Both the position numbers and the translations under genes were made by a program. The notes below the pieces were generated by a model. It ran no database searches. It saw only the letters and a list, made by a program, of their open reading frames with translations, and was not told where the DNA came from. Of a stretch of 17,536 nt of DNA, positions 1 through 7,356 are shown piece by piece. Position 1 is the stretch's first letter; each line of letters begins with the position of its first letter. This stretch comes from CAZGUG01 sp964625335 (GTDB taxonomy: Bacteria > Bacillota > Clostridia > Ch29): positions 1 to 17,536 of the forward strand of contig CAZVBE010000032.1 of assembly GCA_964625335.1 (NCBI GenBank), given 5' to 3'.

Positions 1-197
1 TGAGAGCGAAGGTTGTGGAAGCCGAGGCAGAGGTTCCGCGGGCCATGGCCGAAGCCTTCAGAAAAGGAAATCTTGGGGTTATGGATTACTATAATATGAA
101 AAACATCCTTGCCGATACCGGCATGAGGGATTCAATAGCAAACATGGGTTCAGCGGATAAGAAAGATGAACCGATAGATAAGCAGGATAAGAAGTAG
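1..197 (+). CDS. floA: Flotillin-like protein FloA, C-terminal end (5' truncated)
   Basis: Only the last 64 residues are present; the frame is open from position 3 and runs to the TAG at 195-197. The segment reads RAKVVEAEAEVPRAMAEAF, followed by a conserved GNLGVMDYYNMKNILAD stretch, which is the characteristic end of the SPFH/flotillin-like FloA (YqfA) family. These proteins are membrane-associated scaffolds of functional membrane microdomains. The Ala/Glu-rich stretch fits the coiled-coil flotillin domain, and the charged Lys/Asp tail is the usual variable end. An apparent GTG at position 15 is internal, not a start. The family call is confident; the catalytically uninformative tail allows nothing more about function. 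Confidence 0.9.
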   Translation, partial: RAKVVEAEAEVPRAMAEAFRKGNLGVMDYYNMKNILADTGMRDSIANMGSADKKDEPIDKQDKK

Positions 198-218
198 TCC
201 CCTAAGGAGGGAACAGGA

Positions 219-752
219 ATGGATTTTAATGACGTATTCAGGCTACTCTTATATATAGCTATTCCGCTTGTTATTGCAAGCAACCGTAAGGCCAAAAAAG
301 CTAAAAAATCTTCGCAGCAAAGAAGACAGCCTTCCCCTGCGCAAAACGCCGGAGGGGGCCTTATGGGCAGGATAGAAAGCATGATGAGAGAGATGGAGAA
401 AGCAGCCGAGGCACAAAAATCTTCCGGCCGGGCAAGGACAGCGGGAGAGCCTGCGGCAACACCTCAGGGCATGCATACGGAAACAGGCCAAACCCTTGGT
501 GGCATTTCAGGCGGACCCGGTGAGAGGCCGGAAGGCAAAATACCGGTATGGCAGGTGGCCAGGACGGATGAGGAAGAGGCAGTTGCCAGGCAGCCCAAAG
601 GGGCGGAACCCCCGGTCAGCGAATATAAACCGGCTGCCGCGCAAAAGAGCAGTGGTTTGTTTGGACGGGACGACCTGGTAAAGGGGATAATTATGTCCGA
701 GATACTGCAGCCTCCGGTTACAAAAAGACCAAATAAAAGGCATCCCTATTGA
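219..752 (+). CDS. Unrecognised membrane-anchored protein, 177 aa
   Basis: The start is well supported by AAGGAGG at 204-210, and the gene lies 21 bases after floA, so it is probably co-transcribed with it. The N-terminus (about residues 5-22) is one hydrophobic segment, directly followed by a Lys/Arg cluster, which suggests a single anchor with the rest in the cytoplasm. Residues 30-150 are rich in Ala, Gly, Pro, Gln, Glu and Arg and look disordered. The end (about 152-173) is more ordered, with the motif LVKGIIMSEILQPPVTKR, which looks like the part under selection. The last codons and the TGA stop lie inside a terminator hairpin. I do not recognise the family with certainty. Its position suggests a role linked to FloA membranes, but that is inference. 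Confidence 0.75.
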   Translation: MDFNDVFRLLLYIAIPLVIASNRKAKKAKKSSQQRRQPSPAQNAGGGLMGRIESMMREMEKAAEAQKSSGRARTAGEPAATPQGMHTETGQTLGGISGGPGERPEGKIPVWQVARTDEEEAVARQPKGAEPPVSEYKPAAAQKSSGLFGRDDLVKGIIMSEILQPPVTKRPNKRHPY

Positions 753-768
753 GGGATGCCTTTTATTT
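731..768. terminator. Bidirectional intrinsic terminator shared by two convergent genes
   Basis: A perfect 17-base inverted repeat: left arm 731-747 (AAATAAAAGGCATCCCT), a four-base loop 748-751, right arm 752-768 (AGGGATGCCTTTTATTT). The GC core is flanked by A-runs on one side and T-runs on the other, so either strand gives a hairpin followed by a U-rich tract. It contains the TGA of the plus-strand gene (750-752) and the TAA of the minus-strand gene (763-765 read in reverse). Confidence 0.9.
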
Positions 769-1434
769 GGATATAAAGTATCCGAGGGAAGCCACCGCCG
801 TCAGTTGAACTGCAAAGTACATGGCGATTCTTATGGCCATATCGTTGAAAAACCCCAGTGGAAACATGTTTATCAGTAAATCGGTCTCGGGATTCAAAAG
901 CCAAAGGTCATTGGAAAAGAATATGTGATGGAAATTGGTAAAATACCGGTAAAAATCGGTATATAAAAGCAGTACAAACGCAAAGGTAACAAGGAACAGT
1001 ATTAATGAACCCCGCAGGAGGGATATACCTGCAAAACGTTTACTGCCCTTTGCAAGGCGTATGGCGGCAAACATAAGTATTATCAGCAATCCAAAGCAAA
1101 GGTTCCTGATCCTGTAGCCCTGGACGAATAACATTTTCACATCCTTCATATGAAGGAGTTCTTTTTGACTGAACAAATATTTGTCGCTGCCGTATATTAC
1201 TGCCCTGTTGTACAGGTAATCCCTTTGTCCGTTGAGGTACAGCAGGATATTCTCACTGAGGTTCAGATAGTCCCTTTTTGTCAGACCGGTTGTCTTGTCC
1301 AGGTTGTACTTGCCGTATGCCCTTTCATAAAAGCTTATGTCGAAGGCGGCCAGTTGAACCGAAGTCAATAAAAGGCACCCCGCAAGCGCGACAGTAACCA
1401 GCAGTATTATAGTTGTCCGGGATAACCTGCTCAT
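763..1434 (-). CDS. DUF1461 / TIGR01906 family integral membrane protein, 223 aa
   Basis: This is a multi-pass membrane protein with hydrophobic segments at about residues 7-29, 109-127, 139-158 and 199-220. The loop after the first segment carries FDISFYERAYGKYNL (31-45) and LFSQKELLHMKDVK (87-100). A second conserved loop carries FHHIFFSNDLW (168-178) and a PETDLLINMFP-like stretch (182-192). These are the landmarks of the TIGR01906/DUF1461 family, which is widespread in Clostridia and of unknown function. The start ATG (1432-1434) has a GGAGGT-type site just upstream on the minus strand. It is transcribed against its neighbours and is not found at this place in the B. subtilis cluster, so it looks like a local insertion into the conserved order. 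The family call is good; no biochemical role can be inferred. Confidence 0.85.
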   Translation of the reverse strand: MSRLSRTTIILLVTVALAGCLLLTSVQLAAFDISFYERAYGKYNLDKTTGLTKRDYLNLSENILLYLNGQRDYLYNRAVIYGSDKYLFSQKELLHMKDVKMLFVQGYRIRNLCFGLLIILMFAAIRLAKGSKRFAGISLLRGSLILFLVTFAFVLLLYTDFYRYFTNFHHIFFSNDLWLLNPETDLLINMFPLGFFNDMAIRIAMYFAVQLTAVASLGYFISK

Positions 1435-1463
1435 TTTTTTACCTCCAACCTTTATTCATGGGT

Positions 1464-1492
1464 AGTATAGCATATTTATCTGTTATTAACCA
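1464..1492 (-). promoter_or_regulatory. Probable sigma-A promoter of the DUF1461 gene (extended -10)
   Basis: On the minus strand there is TGCTATACT, an extended -10 (TGN followed by TATACT, the hexamer at 1464-1469). A weak -35 (TGGTTA, 1487-1492) sits 17 bases upstream. The -10 element lies about 30 bases before the start codon. Confidence 0.5.
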
Positions 1493-1532
1493 GCCGGGTT
1501 TCGCATAAATTTAAATGAAGGAGGGAGACCCG

Positions 1533-1811
1533 GTGGAAACAAAAGCCGATGTCGTCAAAAAAGGGATTGCGGACCTGCTCGAGCTGCCCAGGGATATAGT
1601 GCTGGATTTGCCCAAGATAACCCTGGTGGGCAACCTTCAGCTTTATATAGAAAACCATAAGGGTATAATCGAATATTCGTCGGGTATTGTCAGAATTAAC
1701 ACCAAGGCAGGAATACTTGCGGTGACAGGAGCAGGGCTTACCATAAGGACCATTGTGGTGGAAGAAATAATTATAGTGGGGCAGATAGACAGAGTAGAGT
1801 TTTTGCAGTAG
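1533..1811 (+). CDS. yqfC: Sporulation protein YqfC
   Basis: A 92-residue protein of the YabP/YqfC family, which is linked to sporulation in Firmicutes and made in the mother cell in B. subtilis. The all-beta pattern is visible: LPRDIVLDLPKITLVGN near residues 17-33, then short strands with the motif YSSGIVRINTKAGILAVTG (about 50-68) and an Ile/Val-rich end. An ATG at 1515 is in frame, but AGGAGG (1519-1524) lies 8 bases before the GTG at 1533, so GTG is the better start and gives the usual family length of about 93 residues. yqfD follows 14 bases downstream, the conserved partner arrangement. The molecular function of the family is not established. Confidence 0.9.
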   Translation: METKADVVKKGIADLLELPRDIVLDLPKITLVGNLQLYIENHKGIIEYSSGIVRINTKAGILAVTGAGLTIRTIVVEEIIIVGQIDRVEFLQ

Positions 1812-1825
1812 GGGGTGCTGGGAAA

Positions 1826-3028
1826 ATGCTGGTGGTCCGGGTATGGAATTATATCAGGGGATATGTGATAATAAGGGTAGAGGGGATTAACCTTGAGAGG
1901 TTCATAAATTTAGCTATAGCAAATGGAATATACTTCTGGGATATTGAAAGAATTAACTATACCGCCATAAGGGCCAGGGTAGGGCTGAAGGGTTATAAAC
2001 AGCTGCGTAAGATTAAAAAAAGGATAAACTGCAGGGTATCCATATTGGAGAAAAGAGGCTGCCCTTTTTTATTGCACAGGGTTCTTAAGCGAAAGGCATT
2101 GCTTATGGGTGGTATAACCGCCATTGCCATAATGTATTTTCTGACCTCCTTCGTTTGGGTAGTTGAGGTGGAGGGCATTGAGAGGGTATCCGAGGAAAGG
2201 ATAATTAAGGAACTGGAATCCTTCGGTTTAAAGCCGGGTGCATTCAAATATTTTGTGGATACAAGGGACATAGAGACAAGACTGCTAATAGAGATGGACC
2301 AACTTGTCTGGGTGGGGATAAACATATTGGGCACAAGGGCGGTGGTGGACGTAGTAGAGAGAACCGATCCTCCTTCTCTTATAGATAAAGATGTGCCTTG
2401 TAACATTGTTGCCAAAAAGGATGGTATAATAAATAATATATTTGTATATCAGGGGCAGGCGACGGTAAAAGAAGGCGATACGGTGAAGGCGGGTCAGATG
2501 CTTATAAGCGGAGTTGTTGAGGAGCCTGACAGGCCGCTGCGGATGGTGCATGCAATGGGCAGGGTGGAAGCCAGAACCTGGTATCAGTTGACCGAGGAAC
2601 AGGATTTGAAGCTTACCGAAAGGGTAAGAACCGGTCGGAGTGAAAAAAGGATAGCCCTGGGACTTGGTAAATACACCATAGGCTTAAGCGGGAAAAAGCC
2701 GGAATTCCAATATTTTGACAGCGTAACCGATATTAATAGGCTGGTTGAATGGAGGAATATCACTCTGCCCGTAGAATTAGTTATTGAAAATTATTATGAG
2801 GTGGAGGTCAGCGAAGAAATCCTCACAATAGAAGCAGCGACGGAACTGGCTGTGGAGAGAGCTCATCAGGGGCTGTCCGGGATGCTGCCGGAAGATGCGG
2901 AAGTGGTTGATAAAAAGGTTAAATATTATGAGATGGATAACAGCAGAATAAGGGTGGAGGTTGTTTTTGAAACTCTTGAGGACATAAGCATGGAGGAAAG
3001 GATCGATATTGTACATGGGGAGGATTGA
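1826..3028 (+). CDS. yqfD: Sporulation protein YqfD
   Basis: A 400-residue protein matching the usual length and layout of YqfD. Residues 1-90 form a basic N-terminal domain, and 91-113 form a single membrane segment (LLMGGITAIAIMYFLTSFVW). Residues 113-180 resemble a POTRA-like fold: a VEVEGIERVSEERI start, a Gly-Leu-x-x-Gly turn, then WVGINILGTRAVVDVVER. Residues 193-230 look like half of a barrel-sandwich (biotinyl/HlyD-like) element, with KKDGIINNIFVYQGQATVKEGDTV as the core region. The C-terminal half is a soluble alpha/beta region with no motif I know. The start ATG follows a GGGGGTG site. The stop overlaps the region of the phoH start, which suggests translational coupling. In B. subtilis YqfD is needed for efficient sporulation; the sub-domain assignments are my reading. 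Confidence 0.92.
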   Translation: MLVVRVWNYIRGYVIIRVEGINLERFINLAIANGIYFWDIERINYTAIRARVGLKGYKQLRKIKKRINCRVSILEKRGCPFLLHRVLKRKALLMGGITAIAIMYFLTSFVWVVEVEGIERVSEERIIKELESFGLKPGAFKYFVDTRDIETRLLIEMDQLVWVGINILGTRAVVDVVERTDPPSLIDKDVPCNIVAKKDGIINNIFVYQGQATVKEGDTVKAGQMLISGVVEEPDRPLRMVHAMGRVEARTWYQLTEEQDLKLTERVRTGRSEKRIALGLGKYTIGLSGKKPEFQYFDSVTDINRLVEWRNITLPVELVIENYYEVEVSEEILTIEAATELAVERAHQGLSGMLPEDAEVVDKKVKYYEMDNSRIRVEVVFETLEDISMEERIDIVHGED

Positions 3029-3030
3029 GG

Positions 3031-4008
3031 TTGAATAACGGTTACAGCGAAAGCAGTGTGCAAATAGACAATTTCCGATATACGATGGAATTGTTCGGAA
3101 ACTATGATGAAAACATAAAGATTATCGAGGAAACTCTTGAGGTGGAAATTATCGCGCGGGAAAACGAACTAAAGATAAAGGGTGATGCTAAGAGGGTTGG
3201 GCTTGCCGGAAAGCTTATAAATAATCTGATTGATATGCTTAAGAAGGGGGAGCAGCTCAATACCCAAAACATCAACTATGCCATCGGGCTTATTATGGCA
3301 GGGCAGGAAGAGAAAATAAAGGGCCTTGCCGATGAAGTAATTTGCCTCACCCATAAGGGAAAGCAGATAAAGAGCAAAACATTGGGCCAAAAGGTATATA
3401 TTGAAGCCATGAGAAAATGCGATATTGTATTTTCCATAGGGCCCGCGGGCACCGGAAAAACCTACCTGGCTATCGCTATGGCGGTAAGGGCAATGAGGAA
3501 CAGGGAAGTTAACAGAATCATACTCACCCGTCCGGCTGTGGAAGCGGGAGAAAAGCTGGGTTTTCTTCCCGGTGATTTACAGGACAAGGTTGATCCATAC
3601 CTAAGGCCGCTGTACGATGCGCTTTATGACATACTGGGTGGGGAAAGCTATTTGAAATACAGGGAAAGGGGAATAATAGAAGTGGCGCCCCTTGCATATA
3701 TGAGGGGCCGTACCCTGGATGATTCCTATATAATACTGGATGAGGCCCAAAACACCACCCCTGAGCAGATGAAAATGTTTTTAACCCGTATGGGATTGGG
3801 CTCCAGGATTGTAGTCACCGGGGATATTACCCAGATTGACCTGCCAACGGGTAAAAGATCGGGGCTAATCGAAGCAACAAAAATATTGCGTGGCATAAAG
3901 GGTATTGATATAATCAACCTTACCGAAAAGGATGTGGTAAGGCATAGTATAGTGCAGAAGATAATACTGGCATATGATAAGCATTATTCTAAAAAAACTG
4001 GCAGGTAG
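3031..4008 (+). CDS. phoH: PhoH-family ATPase
   Basis: A 325-residue P-loop ATPase of the PhoH family (cytoplasmic, nucleotide binding, linked to RNA metabolism). An N-terminal KH-like/small domain (about 10-105) precedes the ATPase. Walker A is GPAGTGKT at residues 137-144, Walker B is YIILDEAQN at about 233-241, and the downstream sensor VVTGDITQ is at about 261-268. A TTG at 3025 is in frame but sits only one base after the GGGGAGG (3017-3023). The TTG at 3031 has normal spacing of 7 bases and is the better start. It begins two bases after the yqfD stop. phoH followed by ybeY and era is a very common order and fits a role near ribosome or RNA quality control, though the exact substrate of PhoH is not settled. 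Confidence 0.93.
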   Translation: MNNGYSESSVQIDNFRYTMELFGNYDENIKIIEETLEVEIIARENELKIKGDAKRVGLAGKLINNLIDMLKKGEQLNTQNINYAIGLIMAGQEEKIKGLADEVICLTHKGKQIKSKTLGQKVYIEAMRKCDIVFSIGPAGTGKTYLAIAMAVRAMRNREVNRIILTRPAVEAGEKLGFLPGDLQDKVDPYLRPLYDALYDILGGESYLKYRERGIIEVAPLAYMRGRTLDDSYIILDEAQNTTPEQMKMFLTRMGLGSRIVVTGDITQIDLPTGKRSGLIEATKILRGIKGIDIINLTEKDVVRHSIVQKIILAYDKHYSKKTGR

Positions 4009-4035
4009 TATAAGGGGTCAGGGGGTCACAGTCAA

Positions 4036-6156
4036 ATGGCAAACTTAAACAGCATGATGCAGAGGATGGGCAAGCTGCCGGTTTTCAGGATGAGACTGGG
4101 AGACAGATTTGTAAGAACAATAATGGCACTAGCCTTTTATAGTATAATACTCACCCTCGTTCTGTCGGTGGTCATGCCCGAGAGATATTCGCTGGAAGCC
4201 GGGGATACTGCCAGCGTGGATATAACCGCTCCAAAGGATATTGTGGACAGGATAGCAACCGAAAGATTAATGGAACAGGCCAGAGCGTCCGTTAACACGA
4301 TATATTCAAGGGACCATACCATTCCGGTGGACGTAAAAAACAGGATAGAACAATTTTTCCAAAAGGTGACTGAAATTAGGAATGATGAAGACCTTTCGGT
4401 ACAGGAAAAGCTGGACAAGCTTAAACAGGAAACCCCGATAGACCTGGACGACATCGATTTGGGTGTAGCCTTAAGCGTCGGGGAGGAGCAGCTTGACAAC
4501 CTGGGACAAAATGTACTGGATGTAACCAACCAGATTATGAGCGTTGGGGTTACACCGGATGCCCTGGAACGGGCACGGAGGGAATTGGAGGATTTTTTCG
4601 CCAAGCAGCAGATAAGTCAATCCCTGAGAGAACTTGGATACAATATTTCCGACAGGGTTATCCGGCCCAATATGCTTCCCAACACTGAAGAAACAAACAG
4701 GGATATTGAAGCCGCGATAAACCGGGTAGAACCGGTTATCATACGAAAAGGGCAGAATATTATAAACAGAGGGGAAACGGTTTCCCCTTCACAGATTGAG
4801 CTGCTCAGGTCTTCGGGAATACTAAGGCAGGGGTTTTTCGATTATAAACTGCTGGCGGGGTATTCGCTGTTGATTTTTGTGCTGGGTCTGCTTACTGTAC
4901 TGTACATCAAGTACTTCCATCCCGGCATATACAATAACAGGGGCAACCTTATGCTGATTGGCGTTATAACTACTCTTGCACTGTTTATAAGCCTTGGAGC
5001 CAATATTATTTCGGCATATCTTGCGCCGGTGGCTGCGGTCTCGATACTTATAACGATACTGCTGGATGCAAGGCTGGGAATCATGATAAGCATTCCGGTG
5101 GCTTTGCTTATGGGGCTTATTGCCGAGAGCAGTGCCACAGTGCTGTTTCTGGCCATAATAGGCGGTATGGTGGGCGCCCTTATAACCATGGTTTCACATC
5201 AGAGAAGGGATCTGCTTGTATCCGGACTGCTTGTGGGGATTAGCAACGCCCTGGTAATAATATGCATGGGGCTTATTGAAGGCATCGGAGCATTGGAGGT
5301 TATAAGGCAAAGCCTGTGGGGTCTGTTAAACGGCGGATTGGTCGCAGTATTTGCTATAGGCACCTTGCCGGCCTGGGAAAACTTGTTTGACATTATAACG
5401 CCTCTTAAACTGTTAGAGCTGTCAAATCCAAACCAGCCCCTTTTGAAAAGGCTGTTAATGGAGGCCCCGGGATCCTATCACCACAGCGTTATTGTTGGTA
5501 ATCTGGCAGAGCATGCGGCCCAGCAAATTGGGGCAAATTCGCTGCTGGCGAGGGTGGGTGCATATTACCACGATATAGGTAAAATCAAAAGGCCTTACTT
5601 TTTCACCGAAAACCAGATTTCTACCGATAATCCCCATGAAAAAATAACTCCCAGCCTCAGCACGCTGATAATCACTTCCCACGTAAAGGACGGGGTAGAG
5701 CTGGCCAGGCAGAACAAAATACCGGGGATCATTACCGATATTATCAGACAGCACCATGGGGATTCTGTGGTTGCATACTTTTATCATAAGGCAAAACAGG
5801 GAGAAAACCAGGACAAGGTTGTCATGGACAACTTCCGTTACGACGGCCCAAAACCCCAGACCAGGGAAGCTGCCATAGTACTGTTGGCGGATTCGGTGGA
5901 GGCTGCTGTCAGGTCTATGCAGGAGCATTCGCAGGGTAAAATTGAAGGCCTGATAAGAAAGATTATAAAGGAAAAACTGGATAGCGGCCAGTTGGATGAG
6001 AGCGATTTGACCCTTAAGGACCTGGATATTATAGCAGATGCTTTTCTTGATATCCTGAGCGGTATTTTCCATCAGAGAATAGAGTACCCGGACCTTGAGC
6101 AGGAGATGAAAGGCGGTAAAAACCATGACGGTTCTGATAGAAAACAAGCAGAATAG
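4036..6156 (+). CDS. pgpH: PgpH-type 7TM HD-domain c-di-AMP phosphodiesterase
   Basis: A 706-residue membrane protein with the full PgpH (YqfF) architecture. One membrane segment lies near 26-48, followed by a large extracytoplasmic 7TMR-HDED domain (about 50-270). About seven membrane segments lie in 273-450, and a cytoplasmic HD phosphohydrolase domain in 465-680. The metal ligands are visible: HH at 482-483, the HD pair H512-D513 in YYHDIGKIK, H549 (TSHV), H573-H574 (IIRQHHG) and D619 (LLADS). Homologues hydrolyse cyclic di-AMP to pApA and so affect osmotic balance and cell-wall homeostasis. The 3' end overlaps ybeY by 32 bases, which implies coupled translation. No key residue is missing. 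Confidence 0.95.
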   Translation: MANLNSMMQRMGKLPVFRMRLGDRFVRTIMALAFYSIILTLVLSVVMPERYSLEAGDTASVDITAPKDIVDRIATERLMEQARASVNTIYSRDHTIPVDVKNRIEQFFQKVTEIRNDEDLSVQEKLDKLKQETPIDLDDIDLGVALSVGEEQLDNLGQNVLDVTNQIMSVGVTPDALERARRELEDFFAKQQISQSLRELGYNISDRVIRPNMLPNTEETNRDIEAAINRVEPVIIRKGQNIINRGETVSPSQIELLRSSGILRQGFFDYKLLAGYSLLIFVLGLLTVLYIKYFHPGIYNNRGNLMLIGVITTLALFISLGANIISAYLAPVAAVSILITILLDARLGIMISIPVALLMGLIAESSATVLFLAIIGGMVGALITMVSHQRRDLLVSGLLVGISNALVIICMGLIEGIGALEVIRQSLWGLLNGGLVAVFAIGTLPAWENLFDIITPLKLLELSNPNQPLLKRLLMEAPGSYHHSVIVGNLAEHAAQQIGANSLLARVGAYYHDIGKIKRPYFFTENQISTDNPHEKITPSLSTLIITSHVKDGVELARQNKIPGIITDIIRQHHGDSVVAYFYHKAKQGENQDKVVMDNFRYDGPKPQTREAAIVLLADSVEAAVRSMQEHSQGKIEGLIRKIIKEKLDSGQLDESDLTLKDLDIIADAFLDILSGIFHQRIEYPDLEQEMKGGKNHDGSDRKQAE

Positions 6157-6592
6157 CATATTGGTTGACCATACCATAATGACTATTGCGGAAAAGGTGG
6201 TGGATACTGCCTTTAACAGAGAGCATTTCCCGTACGGATACGAAGTAGGGGTCACCCTGGTTGACAATGAAACCATCGCAGCGCTCAACAGGGAATACAG
6301 GAATATCGATGCCCCCACCGATGTTCTGTCCTTTGCCATGCTTGAGGGGGATGAGGTTATAGATTTGAACGAGGACGGCGAAGCTATTATGGGTGATATA
6401 ATTGTATCCATGCCAAGGGCTGTGGAACAGGCCGGAGAATACGGCCATTCGGTTGAAAGGGAGTTTGCGTATCTGCTGCTGCATGGTGTTTTGCATTTGC
6501 TTGGATATACCCATGAGGATGCCGGGAATGCGAGAAAAATGAGGAACCGCGAAGAGGATATTTTACACGACCTGGATTTGACCCGCGATTGA
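6125..6592 (+). CDS. ybeY: Endoribonuclease / rRNA maturation factor YbeY
   Basis: A 155-residue single-domain metalloprotein of the UPF0054/YbeY family, which acts in 16S rRNA 3' end maturation and late ribosome quality control. The zinc site HGVLHLLGYTH is at residues 120-130, with H120, H124 and H130 as ligands. The conserved substrate-side motif NREYRNIDAPTDVLSF is at 55-70 and GDIIVS at 90-95. The residue before the third His is Thr (T129), where most homologues have Asp. The start lies inside the end of pgpH after an AAAGGCGG-like site. Its place between phoH/pgpH and dgkA/era matches the conserved cluster. Confidence 0.95.
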   Translation: MTVLIENKQNSILVDHTIMTIAEKVVDTAFNREHFPYGYEVGVTLVDNETIAALNREYRNIDAPTDVLSFAMLEGDEVIDLNEDGEAIMGDIIVSMPRAVEQAGEYGHSVEREFAYLLLHGVLHLLGYTHEDAGNARKMRNREEDILHDLDLTRD

Positions 6593-6607
6593 CTGGAGGT
6601 ATAGGTA

Positions 6608-7306
6608 TTGAAGGGGCGCAAGCTGCTTGACAGCTTCAACTACGCTATAGCCGGCGTTATTCACGCATTGAGAACCCAGAGAAATATGAAGGTGCATTTT
6701 GCAATGGCGATAGCGGTAATGGGCTTCAGTCTTTTTGCGGGATTGAACAGACTGGAGTTATTGGTGCTTTTTCTTACCATAACATTGGTTCTGGTAACAG
6801 AAATGATAAATACTTCGATAGAATCAGCAATTGATTTGATGGTATGCACATATCATCCCCTTGCCAAAATAGCGAAGAATGTGGCGGCGGGGGCTGTGCT
6901 TATTTCGGCAGTCAATGCCCTGGTGGTGGCATATGTTCTTTTTTTTGATAAGTTAAACCCCCTTACCCTGCTGGTTTTGAAACGGGTGCGGCAGTCTCCC
7001 GTCCATATTACCTTTATAAGCCTGCTTCTTGCAGTATTGACGGTTATAGTGGTAAAAGCCCTTAAGGGTGAAGGGACGCCCCTAAGGGGAGGAATGCCAA
7101 GCGGCCATGCCGCTGCAGCCTTTAGCGTGGTAACGGCGGTGGCTTTTATTTCCGGGGATATGCTGGTTACGACGCTGACCCTTCTCCTGGGGCTGCTTGT
7201 GGTGCAGAGCAGGATAGAGACCAGGATACATAATACCTTTGAAACAATAATAGGCGCTGTGCTAGGCGTTATTATAACCGTATTGATATTTCAACTGTTC
7301 TTTTGA
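6608..7306 (+). CDS. dgkA: Fused undecaprenol/diacylglycerol kinase (DgkA) and PAP2 phosphatase
   Basis: A 232-residue membrane protein with two catalytic modules. Residues 1-115 are a DgkA/UdpK-type lipid kinase: three membrane helices, the conserved NMKVHFAMA start of the core (26-34), and the EMINTSIESAIDL helix (65-77) that binds ATP-Mg. Residues 118-232 are a PAP2 (type 2 phosphatidic acid phosphatase) domain. It has motif C1 as K153...R160 (KGEGTPLR), C2 as PSGH (164-167) and C3 as SR...H (S201-R202, H208). The usual Asp after the C3 His is a Glu (E212). Start is TTG 6608 after GGAGGT at about 6595-6600. Together the domains could phosphorylate undecaprenol and dephosphorylate the (pyro)phosphate, serving lipid carrier recycling. 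The true substrates are inferred. Confidence 0.9.
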   Translation: MKGRKLLDSFNYAIAGVIHALRTQRNMKVHFAMAIAVMGFSLFAGLNRLELLVLFLTITLVLVTEMINTSIESAIDLMVCTYHPLAKIAKNVAAGAVLISAVNALVVAYVLFFDKLNPLTLLVLKRVRQSPVHITFISLLLAVLTVIVVKALKGEGTPLRGGMPSGHAAAAFSVVTAVAFISGDMLVTTLTLLLGLLVVQSRIETRIHNTFETIIGAVLGVIITVLIFQLFF

Positions 7307-7356
7307 ACGGGAAATAAGCAAAGTCCGGACATACATCAGAGAGGAAGGTCCCAGAC

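Noticed and set aside
1470..1511. SigE-like promoter for yqfC: GCATATT (1470-1476) and CATAAATT (1504-1511)
   Set aside because: The two boxes are 27 bases apart, about twice the normal SigE spacing, and no better pair is present.
1515..1532. ATG at 1515 as the yqfC start
   Set aside because: It lies upstream of and partly within the purine-rich site that serves the GTG at 1533, and would leave the gene without its own ribosome binding site.
5455..6639. 394-residue open frame on the minus strand opposite pgpH, ybeY and dgkA
   Set aside because: It is antisense to three clear genes with intact catalytic motifs; the translation is Ser/Leu/Tyr-rich without domains and has no supported start.
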